DNA of 64,000 bases from Hymenobacter aerilatus (GTDB lineage Bacteria; Bacteroidota; Bacteroidia; Cytophagales; Hymenobacteraceae): contig NZ_CP095053.1 in assembly GCF_022921095.1 (NCBI RefSeq), forward strand, positions 2,584,501 to 2,648,500, given 5' to 3'. Position 1 is the stretch's first letter; each line of letters opens with the position of its first letter. Both the position numbers and the translations under genes were made by a program. The notes under the pieces are model-generated. The model saw only the letters and a program-made list of their open reading frames with translations, had not been told where the DNA came from and ran no database searches. Shown piece by piece: positions 34,053-42,434 of this stretch.

Positions 34053-34523
34053 TAATGAGTTGCTCCACCGCGGCGCCAGACGTAAGAATGGCGACGAGGA
34101 AAGTCCGGGCAACACAGAGCACCCTGCTTCCTAACGGGAAGGACTGGGAAGCGTAAAGCAACCCAGGACAGCCAGTGCCACAGAAAACTACCGCCGTTTT
34201 GGTAGGGTGTGGGGGTAAGAGGGTGGGAGTGCAAGAGGGTTTTCCCTCCTACCCTCTTACCCCCACACCCTCCTACCCTAACAAAAAGGTAAGGGTGAAA
34301 AGGTGCGGTAAGAGCGCACCAGCGGCCGGGTGACCGTGTCGGCTGGGTAAACCTCAGGGGTTGAAAGACCAAATAAGCGGACACGCCCCGGCCCTCGGGC
34401 CGAGGCACCGGGCGGCTCGTCCGGCGTCCGTGGGTAGGTTGATGGAGCCTTTCCGCGAGGACTGGCCTAGATAAATGGTGGAGGCGCGGCAACGCGTACA
34501 AAACCCGGCTTACAGACTCATTA
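34053..34523 (+). ncRNA. rnpB: RNase P RNA (bacterial type A) with enlarged P12 hairpin
   Basis: Catalytic RNA that matures tRNA 5' ends. The 5' and 3' ends pair perfectly as P1 (TAATGAGT at 34053-34060 with ACTCATTA at 34516-34523). The universal blocks are present: GACGAGGAAAGTCCGGGC near 34091, GGTAAGGGTGAAAAGGTGCG near 34288, and ACAAAACCCGGCTTACAG at 34498-34515. About 471 nt is longer than most type A RNAs. The excess is a P12-position stem (20 perfect bp, 34205-34224 with 34251-34270) built of GGGT/ACCC runs. Transcription is toward a strong terminator at 34530-34568. Confidence 0.96.
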
Positions 34524-34529
34524 CCCACA

Positions 34530-34568
34530 ACAAAAAGCCGCCGCAACTCTTGTTGCGGCGGCTTTTTT
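34530..34568. terminator. Terminator of rnpB (also faces the cytochrome gene)
   Basis: Stem aaaagccgccgcaac / gttgcggcggctttt with a 5-base loop and T-run, starting 7 bases after the RNase P RNA. It is symmetrical enough to terminate the convergent minus-strand cytochrome transcript as well. Its stem is nearly identical to the terminator at 32535-32570. Confidence 0.92.
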
Positions 34569-34601
34569 GCTTCCTACCCTCACAAGAGAGTAGAAACACC
34601 T

Positions 34602-35045
34602 CTACTTCTTCTTTGCAGCGCGGGCAGTTTTCACTTCTGCGGCCTGCACGGCACTGGCTTTATTGCCGAAGCTATTGCGCACGTAGGTAAGCACGTCGGC
34701 AATCTGCTGATCGGTCAGGAAGTCGTGGGCGGGCATCGCATTTTGGTAGGATTCGCCGTCGATATCTTGGTCTTCCATACCGTTGAGCAGCACGTTGATG
34801 AGGCGGGTTTTATCGCCCAGTACGTAGCTCGTCTTCGTAAGGGGCGGATTCATGTTCTGCACGCCGCCACCATCGGCCATGTGGCAGGTCAGGCAGTTTT
34901 GCGTGTACACTTTCTTGCCCGATGCCAATACCACCCCCGACACGGCAGCGGTGCCCGGCTTTGAGGTAGGCGTAGCAGGCTTCTTCTGGGCTAAAGCGGG
35001 TAGGGAAAGCAGCGCAAAAGCAACAATCAGGAAGGGAGACTTCAT
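34602..35045 (-). CDS. Periplasmic c-type cytochrome
   Basis: Monohaem cytochrome c of 147 residues with a signal peptide (FLIVAFALLSLPALAQ). The haem-binding motif is CLTCH and the distal Met ligand is probably in QNAMPAHDFL. The pattern GKKVYTQNCLTCHMADGGG is typical of small electron carriers. The start overlaps the stop of the upstream dehydrogenase gene (TAATG), so the two are translationally coupled. The cytochrome is likely its electron acceptor. Confidence 0.92.
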   Translation of the reverse strand: MKSPFLIVAFALLSLPALAQKKPATPTSKPGTAAVSGVVLASGKKVYTQNCLTCHMADGGGVQNMNPPLTKTSYVLGDKTRLINVLLNGMEDQDIDGESYQNAMPAHDFLTDQQIADVLTYVRNSFGNKASAVQAAEVKTARAAKKK

Positions 35046-36325
35046 TATTTTTTGTTGTAAACGATACGGTAGATGGTGCCCTTCACGTCGTCAGAGACGT
35101 AGAGCGAGCCGTCGGGACCCTGAGCCAGGCCACAGGGGCGGTGGTCGGCACGGCCAGAAGCAGCTTTTTCAGGCGAGCCGGCAAAGTTGTCGGCAAACAC
35201 TTCCCAGTTGCCACTGGGCTTGCCATTCTTGAAGGGCTGAAACACAACGAAATAACCTTTTTGCGGCTCAGGAGCACGGTTCCAGGAGCCGTGGAATGCA
35301 ATGAACGCACCGTTCTTATATTTCTCCGGGAACATGGAGCCCGTGTAGAACAGCAGGCCGTTGGGGGCCATGTGCGCAGGGTAGGCCGCGGCCGGATTGA
35401 TATACTTATCGTCCACGGTTTTCTTGCCGTCGCCGCCGTACTCGGGCGCCATCATCTTCTTGCTTATTTCCTGGTTGTAGTAGATGTAGGGCCAGCCGGC
35501 GTTATCACCTTTATTGAGGGCATACATGCACTCCGCTGGAAACTGCGCCGACTCTTTCTCGGTGTACTTATCCGGGAATAGCGTATGCAACTGGTCGCGG
35601 CCGTGCTGCATCACAAATAGCTGGTTGTCTTGTTGGTTCCAGTCCAGCCCTACTACGTTGCGAAGCCCCGTGGCGTAGCGCGTACCGTCGCCGTATTTCT
35701 GATTCAGCTTGTTGGCCTTGAACTGCCAGATGCCACCTGCCGAGTCCAGCACCGGGCAATTGGGCATACCCATGGAGCCGGGGCGCCGGTCGCGCTCCTG
35801 GCAGGAGTTAGAGAAAGCACCCACGTTCACGTAGATGTTGCCGTTGTTGTCGAGCACCACCGATTTGCTTTCGTGCTGGCGGCGGTTGATCAGGCCCGTC
35901 ACGATTTTTTCGGGCTGGGTAGGGTTGGTCACTTCACCTTTGCTGTCGAGCTTGTAGCGGTACACGTCTTCGTCGGAAGAGGCGTATAGGTAACCGTCTT
36001 TGCTGTACATGCCCGTACCGCCGTAGCCGCCGAAGCCGCCCGTAACGGTAGCTTTGCCGGCACTACTGGGGCGCAGCACCAGAATGCCTTTGCCGTCTTT
36101 CACGCGGTTTAGCTTTACGTATACTACGCCCTGGGGCGTGACGGTAAGGTGGCGGGCCCGGCCACCGGTTTCGGCAGCTACCAGGGCGCTGAAGCCGGTA
36201 GGCAGTTTTAGCCCGGCATTATCGGCATCGGGTACTACCCGGTCGGGTGTGGTTAGCGCGTATAGCGCAAGGCTACCAACCACGGCGGCGGAGGGTAGCA
36301 AGAAACGAGTCAAGGTGTTTTTCAT
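35045..36325 (-). CDS. PQQ-dependent sugar (sorbosone-type) dehydrogenase
   Basis: Periplasmic beta-propeller oxidoreductase of 426 residues in the soluble glucose/sorbosone dehydrogenase family. The start at 36325 gives an N-terminal hydrophobic signal (LLPSAAVVGSLALYALTT), so the longer frame to 36415 is not used. Conserved blocks include ATGLRNVVGLDWN, FVMQHGRDQL, ALNKGDNAGWPYIYYN, HMAPNGLLFYTG, AFHGSWNRAP and GRADHRPCGLAQGPDGSLYVSDD. The substrate cannot be set from sequence. Its 3' end overlaps the cytochrome c start by one base. Confidence 0.9.
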   Translation of the reverse strand: MKNTLTRFLLPSAAVVGSLALYALTTPDRVVPDADNAGLKLPTGFSALVAAETGGRARHLTVTPQGVVYVKLNRVKDGKGILVLRPSSAGKATVTGGFGGYGGTGMYSKDGYLYASSDEDVYRYKLDSKGEVTNPTQPEKIVTGLINRRQHESKSVVLDNNGNIYVNVGAFSNSCQERDRRPGSMGMPNCPVLDSAGGIWQFKANKLNQKYGDGTRYATGLRNVVGLDWNQQDNQLFVMQHGRDQLHTLFPDKYTEKESAQFPAECMYALNKGDNAGWPYIYYNQEISKKMMAPEYGGDGKKTVDDKYINPAAAYPAHMAPNGLLFYTGSMFPEKYKNGAFIAFHGSWNRAPEPQKGYFVVFQPFKNGKPSGNWEVFADNFAGSPEKAASGRADHRPCGLAQGPDGSLYVSDDVKGTIYRIVYNKK

Positions 36326-36622
36326 GGAATGGGTCGGTGAGTTTGCCAAGTAACGCGGGCGGCGGACGACGGTTGCTTTTACCGGCTTCGGGATAGGGGT
36401 AACGCGTCTAGGCATCCGCAGTCAGCATCGGTTGCAAGCTGCCGATTATTTCGGTGAGTTATATGCAAACTATACCTGCGCGAACGTTCGTATACAAAGC
36501 AGCAGTTCCAGCCAACCGCTACCCACCGGCTTTGGTTTCTGATACGAAGCCGCTACACGGCTGACCGCTGCTTTTTGCTACCTTCGCTCCCTATACGCAT
36601 CACTCGCTCTCTTATTCGTTTC
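36326..36622. promoter_or_regulatory. Divergent intergenic region with palindrome
   Basis: The perfect palindrome CGAACGTTCG (36481-36490) is framed by TATAC (36471-36475) and GTATA (36490-36494). It lies between the divergent dehydrogenase and response regulator genes and is a candidate operator. TACCTTCG (36579-36586) may be the -7 box for the response regulator; the same variant appears before susC. No gene is recognised here. Confidence 0.4.
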
Positions 36623-37780
36623 ATGCCCCGTATTCTCATCATCGACGACGAAAAAGCCATTCGGAATACTCTAAAAGAGATTTTGGAGTACGAGAGCTAT
36701 AAAGTCGACCAGGCCGAGGACGGCCCTACTGGCCTCGATATGCTTATCAAAGATAAGTACGACGTGGTGCTCTGCGACATCAAAATGCCCAAGATGGATG
36801 GCATCGAGGTGCTGGAGCGCGCCCAGATCGTGGCTCCCGACGCGGCCTTTATTATGATTTCGGCCCACGGCAACATCGATACGGCTGTGGATGCCACCAA
36901 AAAAGGCGCCTACGACTTCTTACAAAAGCCACCAGACCTCAACCGCCTGCTCATCACCGTGCGCAACGCCTTGGACCGCACCAAGCTGGTAGCTGAAACC
37001 AAGACGCTGAAGAAGAAAGTCGCCAAGAACTCGCAGATGGTAGGCACCTCACCGGCTCTTGAGACGGTGCGCCGGGCCATTGAGAAGGTAGCTCCTACCG
37101 ATGCCCGCGTGCTCATCACGGGGCCCAACGGTGCCGGCAAGGAAATGGTGGCCCGCCAACTGCACGAACTAAGCGGCCGCAACAGTGGTCCCATGATTGA
37201 GGTAAACTGTGCCGCCATTCCTTCGGAGCTTATCGAAAGCGAGCTATTTGGCCACGAAAAAGGTTCGTTTACCTCGGCTGTAAAGCAGCGCATCGGCAAG
37301 TTTGAGCAGGCCGACGGCGGCACGCTGTTCCTCGACGAAATCGGGGACATGAGCCTCTCGGCGCAGGCCAAGGTGCTGCGGGCTTTGCAGGAAAACAAGA
37401 TAACGCGGGTAGGCGGCGAAAAGGAAATTTCGGTGAATGTGCGTGTGCTAGCGGCTACTAACAAGAACCTGTTGCAGGAAATTGCCGACCGCAACTTCCG
37501 CGAAGACTTGTACCACCGCCTCTCCGTCATTCTCATTCAGGTGCCACCGCTCAACGACCGGCGCGAGGATATCCCGGCCCTCATCACCAAGTTCTTGGCC
37601 GACATTGCAGGCGACTACGGCAACAAGCCCAAGAAGGTAGATCCCGCCGCTATGAAGTACCTGCAAAACCTCGACTGGCGCGGCAATATCCGCGAGTTGC
37701 GCAACGTGGTAGAGCGCTTGGTGATTATGAGCGACGATACCATTTCCGAGAGCGACGCTAAAGCGTTTGCGGGGAAGTAA
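36623..37780 (+). CDS. NtrC-like response regulator lacking the DNA-binding domain
   Basis: Protein of 385 residues. The receiver domain (1-120) has the acidic pocket DDE at 8-10, the phospho-acceptor Asp52 (LCDIKMPKMDG) and the Lys in FLQKPPD. The AAA+ domain (about 140-365) has Walker A GPNGAGKE, Walker B GGTLFLDEIGDMS and the arginine-finger region FREDLYHRLSVILI. The loop that contacts sigma-54 (normally GAFTGA) reads GSFTSA. The protein stops about 20 residues after the AAA+ domain, with no Fis-type helix-turn-helix. It may act without binding DNA directly or may not be a true sigma-54 activator. A 59-bp inverted repeat begins 4 bases after the stop codon. Confidence 0.9.
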   Translation: MPRILIIDDEKAIRNTLKEILEYESYKVDQAEDGPTGLDMLIKDKYDVVLCDIKMPKMDGIEVLERAQIVAPDAAFIMISAHGNIDTAVDATKKGAYDFLQKPPDLNRLLITVRNALDRTKLVAETKTLKKKVAKNSQMVGTSPALETVRRAIEKVAPTDARVLITGPNGAGKEMVARQLHELSGRNSGPMIEVNCAAIPSELIESELFGHEKGSFTSAVKQRIGKFEQADGGTLFLDEIGDMSLSAQAKVLRALQENKITRVGGEKEISVNVRVLAATNKNLLQEIADRNFREDLYHRLSVILIQVPPLNDRREDIPALITKFLADIAGDYGNKPKKVDPAAMKYLQNLDWRGNIRELRNVVERLVIMSDDTISESDAKAFAGK

Positions 37781-37784
37781 GTGG

Positions 37785-37946
37785 GTTACTAGTTAGTCAG
37801 AGCAAAAAAGCGTTTGTCATCCTGAGCGCAGCGAAGGACCTTATGACCGTAGAACGATAAGCGTACCAACGACTCGTTCCAAGGTGATAAGGTCCTTCGC
37901 TGCGCTCAGGATGACAAACGCTTTTTTGCTCTGACTAACTAGTAAC
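37785..37946. repeat. Perfect 59-bp inverted repeat (family A, longest copy)
   Basis: The arms 37785-37843 and 37888-37946 are exact complements over all 59 bases around a 44-base loop. The family A core GTCATCCTGAGCGCAGCGAA is extended outward by gttactagttagtcagagc and an A-run. It fills the whole space between two convergent genes and should terminate both. Confidence 0.95.
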
Positions 37947-37957
37947 TATCTAATAAC

Positions 37958-38959
37958 TTACGCCATTTGATTGCACCCGCGCACGTCAGAATTATCCATC
38001 CTACCTAGTACCTCAAATGAGCCATCGGGGTGCATACGCGCTAAGTCTTTGGTTTCGATAAAAGCGCAGCTGTCCACGTTGGCGAGGTCGATGACGTTGA
38101 GGGCGCCGTCGGGGCGGTCCGTGCTGACGGAGAACGGGTCGCTAGGGTCGCGCAGGAGCACCCGCAGTTGGGCAGGCGCGTGGAAACGACCGTCGCCGAA
38201 GCTATAGGCCTGGCTCAGGAGTTCCGTCATACCGTACTCAGAGTGAATGCCAACGGGACCGAAGGCCTGTTGCAGCTCCTCGTGTAGTTCTTCGCGGATC
38301 ATCTCGCGACGCCTACCCTTCATGCCGCCGGTTTCTAGTACGGTGAGGTTTTGCAGTTCGGGCGCCGGGCCGTATTCGGCAGCCAGGTCCAGCAGGGCGT
38401 AGCTCACGCCGAAGAGCATGATGCGGCGGCTTGGGTCGCGCTTTGCCTCGGCCAGGGTAGCCAATAGAGCGGCGTGGTCGCGCAGAAAGAACGCCTCGTG
38501 CTTCTGCCCGGAGCGGCGGGCAAAGTCGTCAATCATGGCCACCAGCGACGAATTGCCCTGCTCCAGATAGGAAGGCAGCAAGGCCAGAAACGTCCAGCTA
38601 GTAAGTGAGCCGTAGAACTTCTCGAAGATAAGGGTAGCATTGTCGCGGTAGAGTTGCGGGTCGCGGAGCTGGTGGCGGCTGCGCTGCTGCAGGGTGGTGC
38701 CGCTGCTCAGGAACAGCTCCTGCCCTACCCACGTCTGTGGCTCGGTGCGTACATCGTGCGTCTTGAAGAACTCGATGGGTAGAAAGGGAATATCGGTGAG
38801 GCGTTGCACGGTCTGCGGGTCGCGGCCCAGTTGGGCGAGGTAGGCGGCGTAGGGCGGACAGTGCACGGCCTGGTAGCGGAACAGGGTAAGAGCGGTTTCT
38901 TCTGCTTGCTCCACCGTGAGTTGGGGTAGGGCACGCAGGTAGGTTTGCCGGAAACTCAT
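37958..38959 (-). CDS. LuxE/PaaK-like acyl-protein synthetase
   Basis: Adenylate-forming ligase of 333 residues related to LuxE, which activates fatty acids with ATP and holds them as a thioester. The family blocks are FLPIEFFKTHDV, LFLSSGTT (the phosphate loop), LLPSYLEQGNSSLVAM, LFGVSYALLD, VLETGGMKGRRREM and HSEYGMTELLSQAYS. The C-terminus ends LGRMDNSDVRGCNQ. No luxC, luxD or luciferase genes are nearby, so it is an orphan with an unknown acyl substrate. Confidence 0.9.
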   Translation of the reverse strand: MSFRQTYLRALPQLTVEQAEETALTLFRYQAVHCPPYAAYLAQLGRDPQTVQRLTDIPFLPIEFFKTHDVRTEPQTWVGQELFLSSGTTLQQRSRHQLRDPQLYRDNATLIFEKFYGSLTSWTFLALLPSYLEQGNSSLVAMIDDFARRSGQKHEAFFLRDHAALLATLAEAKRDPSRRIMLFGVSYALLDLAAEYGPAPELQNLTVLETGGMKGRRREMIREELHEELQQAFGPVGIHSEYGMTELLSQAYSFGDGRFHAPAQLRVLLRDPSDPFSVSTDRPDGALNVIDLANVDSCAFIETKDLARMHPDGSFEVLGRMDNSDVRGCNQMA

Positions 38960-39071
38960 TAGTACATATTGGGGTTAGAATCGTACAACAAACAAACGCC
39001 CGCTTCGTTGGGAAATGTGTACCTTGTTGCCGTCTGAAACGTCTTTTTCGGGTCTTTCTTTATCGCCTTTT

Positions 39072-39608
39072 ATGCTCACTACTCGTACGCTTGCACTGGG
39101 TGCTTCCTTCCTGCTGATTGGTGCCGGCGTGTCGTCGTGCCTCACCCCGCCCGACTATCCGGACACGCCTAGTATTGAGTTTAAAAGCATTACAGCCACG
39201 CGGGCCGAGCAAAATGGTACGCCGTACGATGCCGTGCGAGTTACGATTTCCTTTCGGGATGGCGACGGCGACCTGGGTCTGAATAATGGGGAAACCAGTC
39301 CGCCTTATAGTGAAACGAACAGCGACGGTACTAAGAATAAGTTTTACAACAACTACTTTTTCCAGCCCCAGATTTTACGGGGCGATACGTACGTTGACTA
39401 CAACTTGGCTTTCCCTTACGACAGCCGTTTTCCCCGCATCACCTCCGACGACCGCAAAGAGCCGAAGCGCGGTACGCTGAATTTCGATCTGCAAGTCTTC
39501 GACAGCACCTTCCCAACCGGTTCCAAAATCCGCTTCAAAGTATCCATTGCAGACCGCGCCCTGAACATGAGCAACGAGGTGGTGACGGATCCAATTACAG
39601 CAAAATAG
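39072..39608 (+). CDS. Lipoprotein of unknown function
   Basis: Protein of 178 residues starting MLTTRTLALGASFLLIGAG, with the lipobox VSSC, so it is probably anchored in the outer membrane. The mature part has FRDGDGDLGLNNGET and Ig-like beta strands (LNFDLQVFDSTFPTGSKIRFKVSIADRALNMSN). Such single-domain lipoproteins with a DGDGDLG motif are common in Bacteroidota and have no assigned role. An in-frame ATG at 39015 is unlikely, because it would hide the signal peptide. Confidence 0.8.
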   Translation: MLTTRTLALGASFLLIGAGVSSCLTPPDYPDTPSIEFKSITATRAEQNGTPYDAVRVTISFRDGDGDLGLNNGETSPPYSETNSDGTKNKFYNNYFFQPQILRGDTYVDYNLAFPYDSRFPRITSDDRKEPKRGTLNFDLQVFDSTFPTGSKIRFKVSIADRALNMSNEVVTDPITAK

Positions 39609-39722
39609 AAGTAACTCGTACAACGCCTGGCCAGCAGCAAACTCCCGCTGGTCTTTCCCAGTCCGATGCCTTTTGGTGTCGGACTGTTTGTTTTTTATCC
39701 TATGCGATGCAAATGGAACAGG

Positions 39723-39763
39723 AAAGCACCGGCCCGGCTCTATAAGAGCCGGGCCGGTGCTTT
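39723..39763. terminator. Bidirectional terminator
   Basis: Perfect 19-bp stem (39723-39741 with 39745-39763; core GCACCGGCCCGG) with A/T flanks. It precedes the stop of the convergent E1 gene by 4 bases. A second hairpin, agtccgatgcc/ggtgtcggact with a T-rich tail (39660-39698), lies upstream and may end the lipoprotein transcript. Confidence 0.9.
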
Positions 39764-39767
39764 TGCC

Positions 39768-42188
39768 CTAGTAAATAGCCGGAAACTGCTTGGGGTTGGT
39801 TTCGTGCAGCAGCTCATATACTGTATCGAATACGTCTTCGGCGTTGGGCTTGCTGAAGTAGTCGCCGTCGGAGCCGTAGGGTGGGCGGTGGGCCTGGGCC
39901 GAGAGGCAGCGTGGCTGCGCATCGAGGTGGCGGTAGGCCTGCTGCTGGTCCAGCACCTGCTGCATCATGTAGGCTGTAGCACCGCCGGGTACGTCTTCGT
40001 CGGCAAACACTACGCGGCTGGTTTTGCGCAGGCTGTCGGCGATGATGTGCTGGGTGTCGAAGGGTAGCAACGTCTGCACGTCAATCACCTCCACCGAAAT
40101 GCCTACCTCGGCTAGTTGCTGGGCTGCGTCCAGTACAATGCGGCACATGGAACCATAAGTCACCACCGTCACATCGATACCTTCGCGCAGCACCTCAGGC
40201 ACACCCAGGGGTAGGGTAAACTCACCCACGTTAGTTGGAACCTGCTCTTTGAGGCGGTAGCCGTTCAGGCATTCAATCACAAGAGCCGGCTCGTCGGAGC
40301 GTAGCAGTGTGTTGTAGAAGCCCGCCGCCTGCGTCATGTTGCGCGGCACCAATAGCTTCATCCCGCGAATGGAACCCAGCACCATCTGAATAGGCGAGCC
40401 GGAGTGCCAGATACCTTCTAGCCGGTGTCCGCGCGTGCGTACAATCAGGGGCGCTTTCTGCCCGCCCTTAGTGCGGTATTGCAGGCTGGCAAGGTCGTCG
40501 GAGAGAATCTGGATGGCGTAGAGCAGATAGTCGAGGTACTGCACTTCGGCAATAGGCCGTAGGCCGCGCAAGGCCGCACCAATGCCCTGCCCCACAATAG
40601 TGCACTCCCGAATGCCAGTGTCCGTCACGCGCAACTCGCCAAACTTGGCCTGCAAGCCCGCAAAGGCCTGGTTTACGTCGCCGATGCGGCCTACATCTTC
40701 GCCAATGGCGAAGATGGTAGGGTCGCGGCGAAAGTTGGCCTCAAAACACGCCTGCAGCACCTCGCGGCCGTCTACGGGCGGAGCGTTGCGGGCAAACTCG
40801 GCGGGCACTTCTTCAATATTGGTGGTGGCATGCTCGCTCTGGCTGTGCAGGTAGGAGTTGTAGCGGTCGGCGTTGTCGGCTTCGGCTTGCTCCAGCCAGT
40901 TCAGCAGGTCGCGGCGGGCGGCACTGCGCTGGCCGCGCACCTGGCGCAGCACCCGGCGCACCGTACGCATAATATCGGCCCGAATAGGCGCGGGGTTGAA
41001 TTGCAGCCCCGATACCAGTTCGCGCAACTGGTCTTCGGTATTGGTTTCAAGCAGCAGGGCATCAAGCAGCTTCACTGCCTCATCGCGCTCCTGCTTGATG
41101 GGGCTGAAGAAGGCGTTCCAGGAGGCAGTACGGGCCTGCTTCACGGTTTCTTTGGCTTCTGCTTCTATGCGGTCCAGCTCGGCTACGGTGGCGTGACCTT
41201 CTACCAGCAGCCACTCGCGCATCTTGCGCAGGCAGTCGTGCTCTTCTTCCCAGCTCAGGCGCTCCCGGCTCTTGTACCGCTCGTGCGAGCCGCTGGTGCT
41301 GTGGCCCTGGGGCTGCGTCACCTCCGTTACGTGGATGAGCACGGGCACGTGCTGGGTGCGGCACACTTCGGCAGCGCGCTGGTAGGTGTCAATAAGGGCG
41401 GGGTAGTCCCAGCCTTTCACTACAAAAATCTCGAAGCCGTCCTGCCCCTCGCCTTCGCGCTGAAAGCCAGCCAAAATAGCCGAAATGCTTTGCTTGGTGG
41501 TCTGATACTCGGCTGGCACCGAAATACCATAGTGGTCGTCCCATACCGACATCAGCATAGGAATCTGCAACACACCGGCCGCGTTGATGGCCTCAAAAAA
41601 CACCCCCTCGGAGGTACTCGCGTTGCCGATGGTACCGAATGCTACCTCGTTGCCTTGGGTGGAAAGCTCCGTGAACTGGTGCAGCTCGGGGTTCTGCCGA
41701 AACAGCTTGGAAGCGTAAGCCAGCCCTACCAGACGCGGCATCTGGCCTGCCGTGGGCGAAATATCAGCTGAGGAGTTTTTGCTGGTCGCTAGGTTCCGGA
41801 ACTGGCCATCCTCGTCGAGCAGGCGGGTGCCGAAGTGTCCGCCCATGCTGCGGCCGGCCGAAGCGGGGTCGGCTTCCGCGTCGGGGTTGGCGTAGAGCTG
41901 CGCAAAGTATTGCTGCAAGGTCAGCTCACCGATGGCCAACATAAAGGTCTGGTCGCGGTAGTAGCCGGCACGCCAGTCGCCGGGCCGGAAAGCACGGGCC
42001 ATGGCCAGCTGGGGCAGCTCCTTGCCATCCCCGAAAATGCCAAACTTGGCTTTACCCATAAACACTTCCTTGCGGCCAGCCAACGAGGCCTGTCGACTTT
42101 CCCACCCCAGGCGGTAATCGTGCAGCAAGTCTTCCCGGCGCAGAGCAGTTGCGGTGAGCAGGTCGGCAGTTTCAGGAGTAGTAGACAT
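39768..42188 (-). CDS. 2-oxoacid dehydrogenase E1 component, fused alpha and beta subunits
   Basis: Thiamine-diphosphate enzyme of 806 residues that decarboxylates a 2-oxoacid (pyruvate or branched-chain) and passes the acyl group to lipoyl-E2. The first half is E1-alpha: GRSMGGHFGTR, FGTIGNASTSEGVFFEAIN with the ThDP GDG-like loop altered to GNA, and QPQGHSTSGSHERYK. The second half (from about residue 470) is E1-beta: IFAIGEDVGRIGDVNQAF, VTDTGIRECTIVGQGIGAAL, VRTRGHRLEGIWHSG and VTYGSMCRIVL. Such fusions are standard in Bacteroidota. The in-frame codons before 42188 look non-coding. Confidence 0.93.
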   Translation of the reverse strand: MSTTPETADLLTATALRREDLLHDYRLGWESRQASLAGRKEVFMGKAKFGIFGDGKELPQLAMARAFRPGDWRAGYYRDQTFMLAIGELTLQQYFAQLYANPDAEADPASAGRSMGGHFGTRLLDEDGQFRNLATSKNSSADISPTAGQMPRLVGLAYASKLFRQNPELHQFTELSTQGNEVAFGTIGNASTSEGVFFEAINAAGVLQIPMLMSVWDDHYGISVPAEYQTTKQSISAILAGFQREGEGQDGFEIFVVKGWDYPALIDTYQRAAEVCRTQHVPVLIHVTEVTQPQGHSTSGSHERYKSRERLSWEEEHDCLRKMREWLLVEGHATVAELDRIEAEAKETVKQARTASWNAFFSPIKQERDEAVKLLDALLLETNTEDQLRELVSGLQFNPAPIRADIMRTVRRVLRQVRGQRSAARRDLLNWLEQAEADNADRYNSYLHSQSEHATTNIEEVPAEFARNAPPVDGREVLQACFEANFRRDPTIFAIGEDVGRIGDVNQAFAGLQAKFGELRVTDTGIRECTIVGQGIGAALRGLRPIAEVQYLDYLLYAIQILSDDLASLQYRTKGGQKAPLIVRTRGHRLEGIWHSGSPIQMVLGSIRGMKLLVPRNMTQAAGFYNTLLRSDEPALVIECLNGYRLKEQVPTNVGEFTLPLGVPEVLREGIDVTVVTYGSMCRIVLDAAQQLAEVGISVEVIDVQTLLPFDTQHIIADSLRKTSRVVFADEDVPGGATAYMMQQVLDQQQAYRHLDAQPRCLSAQAHRPPYGSDGDYFSKPNAEDVFDTVYELLHETNPKQFPAIY

Positions 42189-42314
42189 AGAAAAGCAGAA
42201 AAAGAACAGAAGTACGGGTGGGAATATAGGAGGGAGTAGATGTAGGCCAATGCGGCACACAAAAGTACGGAAAATGCCGGGGCAGGAGAATGCGCCCCCT
42301 TACCGCCCGTTTCG

Positions 42315-42346
42315 TTGCTGTGCCGGTCAGCTAGTACGTATCTTTG
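42315..42346 (+). promoter_or_regulatory. Promoter of the DUF1573 gene
   Basis: TTG (42315-42317), 21 bases, TATCTTTG (42339-42346), a full match to the -7 consensus. It lies about 80 bases ahead of the start codon, in the divergent region shared with the E1 gene, which has its own -7 candidate TACTTTTG (42267-42260, minus strand). Confidence 0.6.
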
Positions 42347-42434
42347 CCGGAACTGACTGCTGCCGGTTTAAGTTACGCTCTCTGAGAGACTTTTGCGCCG
42401 CGAGAATTTTTCTTTTACCACTTATCTGCTACTT

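Noticed and set aside
37958..38959. Bioluminescence (lux) operon
   Set aside because: Only the LuxE-like ligase is present. No luciferase, reductase or thioesterase genes flank it.
40830..41771. 313-codon open frame on the plus strand
   Set aside because: It is antisense to the E1 fusion gene, whose motifs are complete on the minus strand. The translation has no family resemblance and is Val/Gly/His-rich, as shadow frames are in GC-rich DNA.
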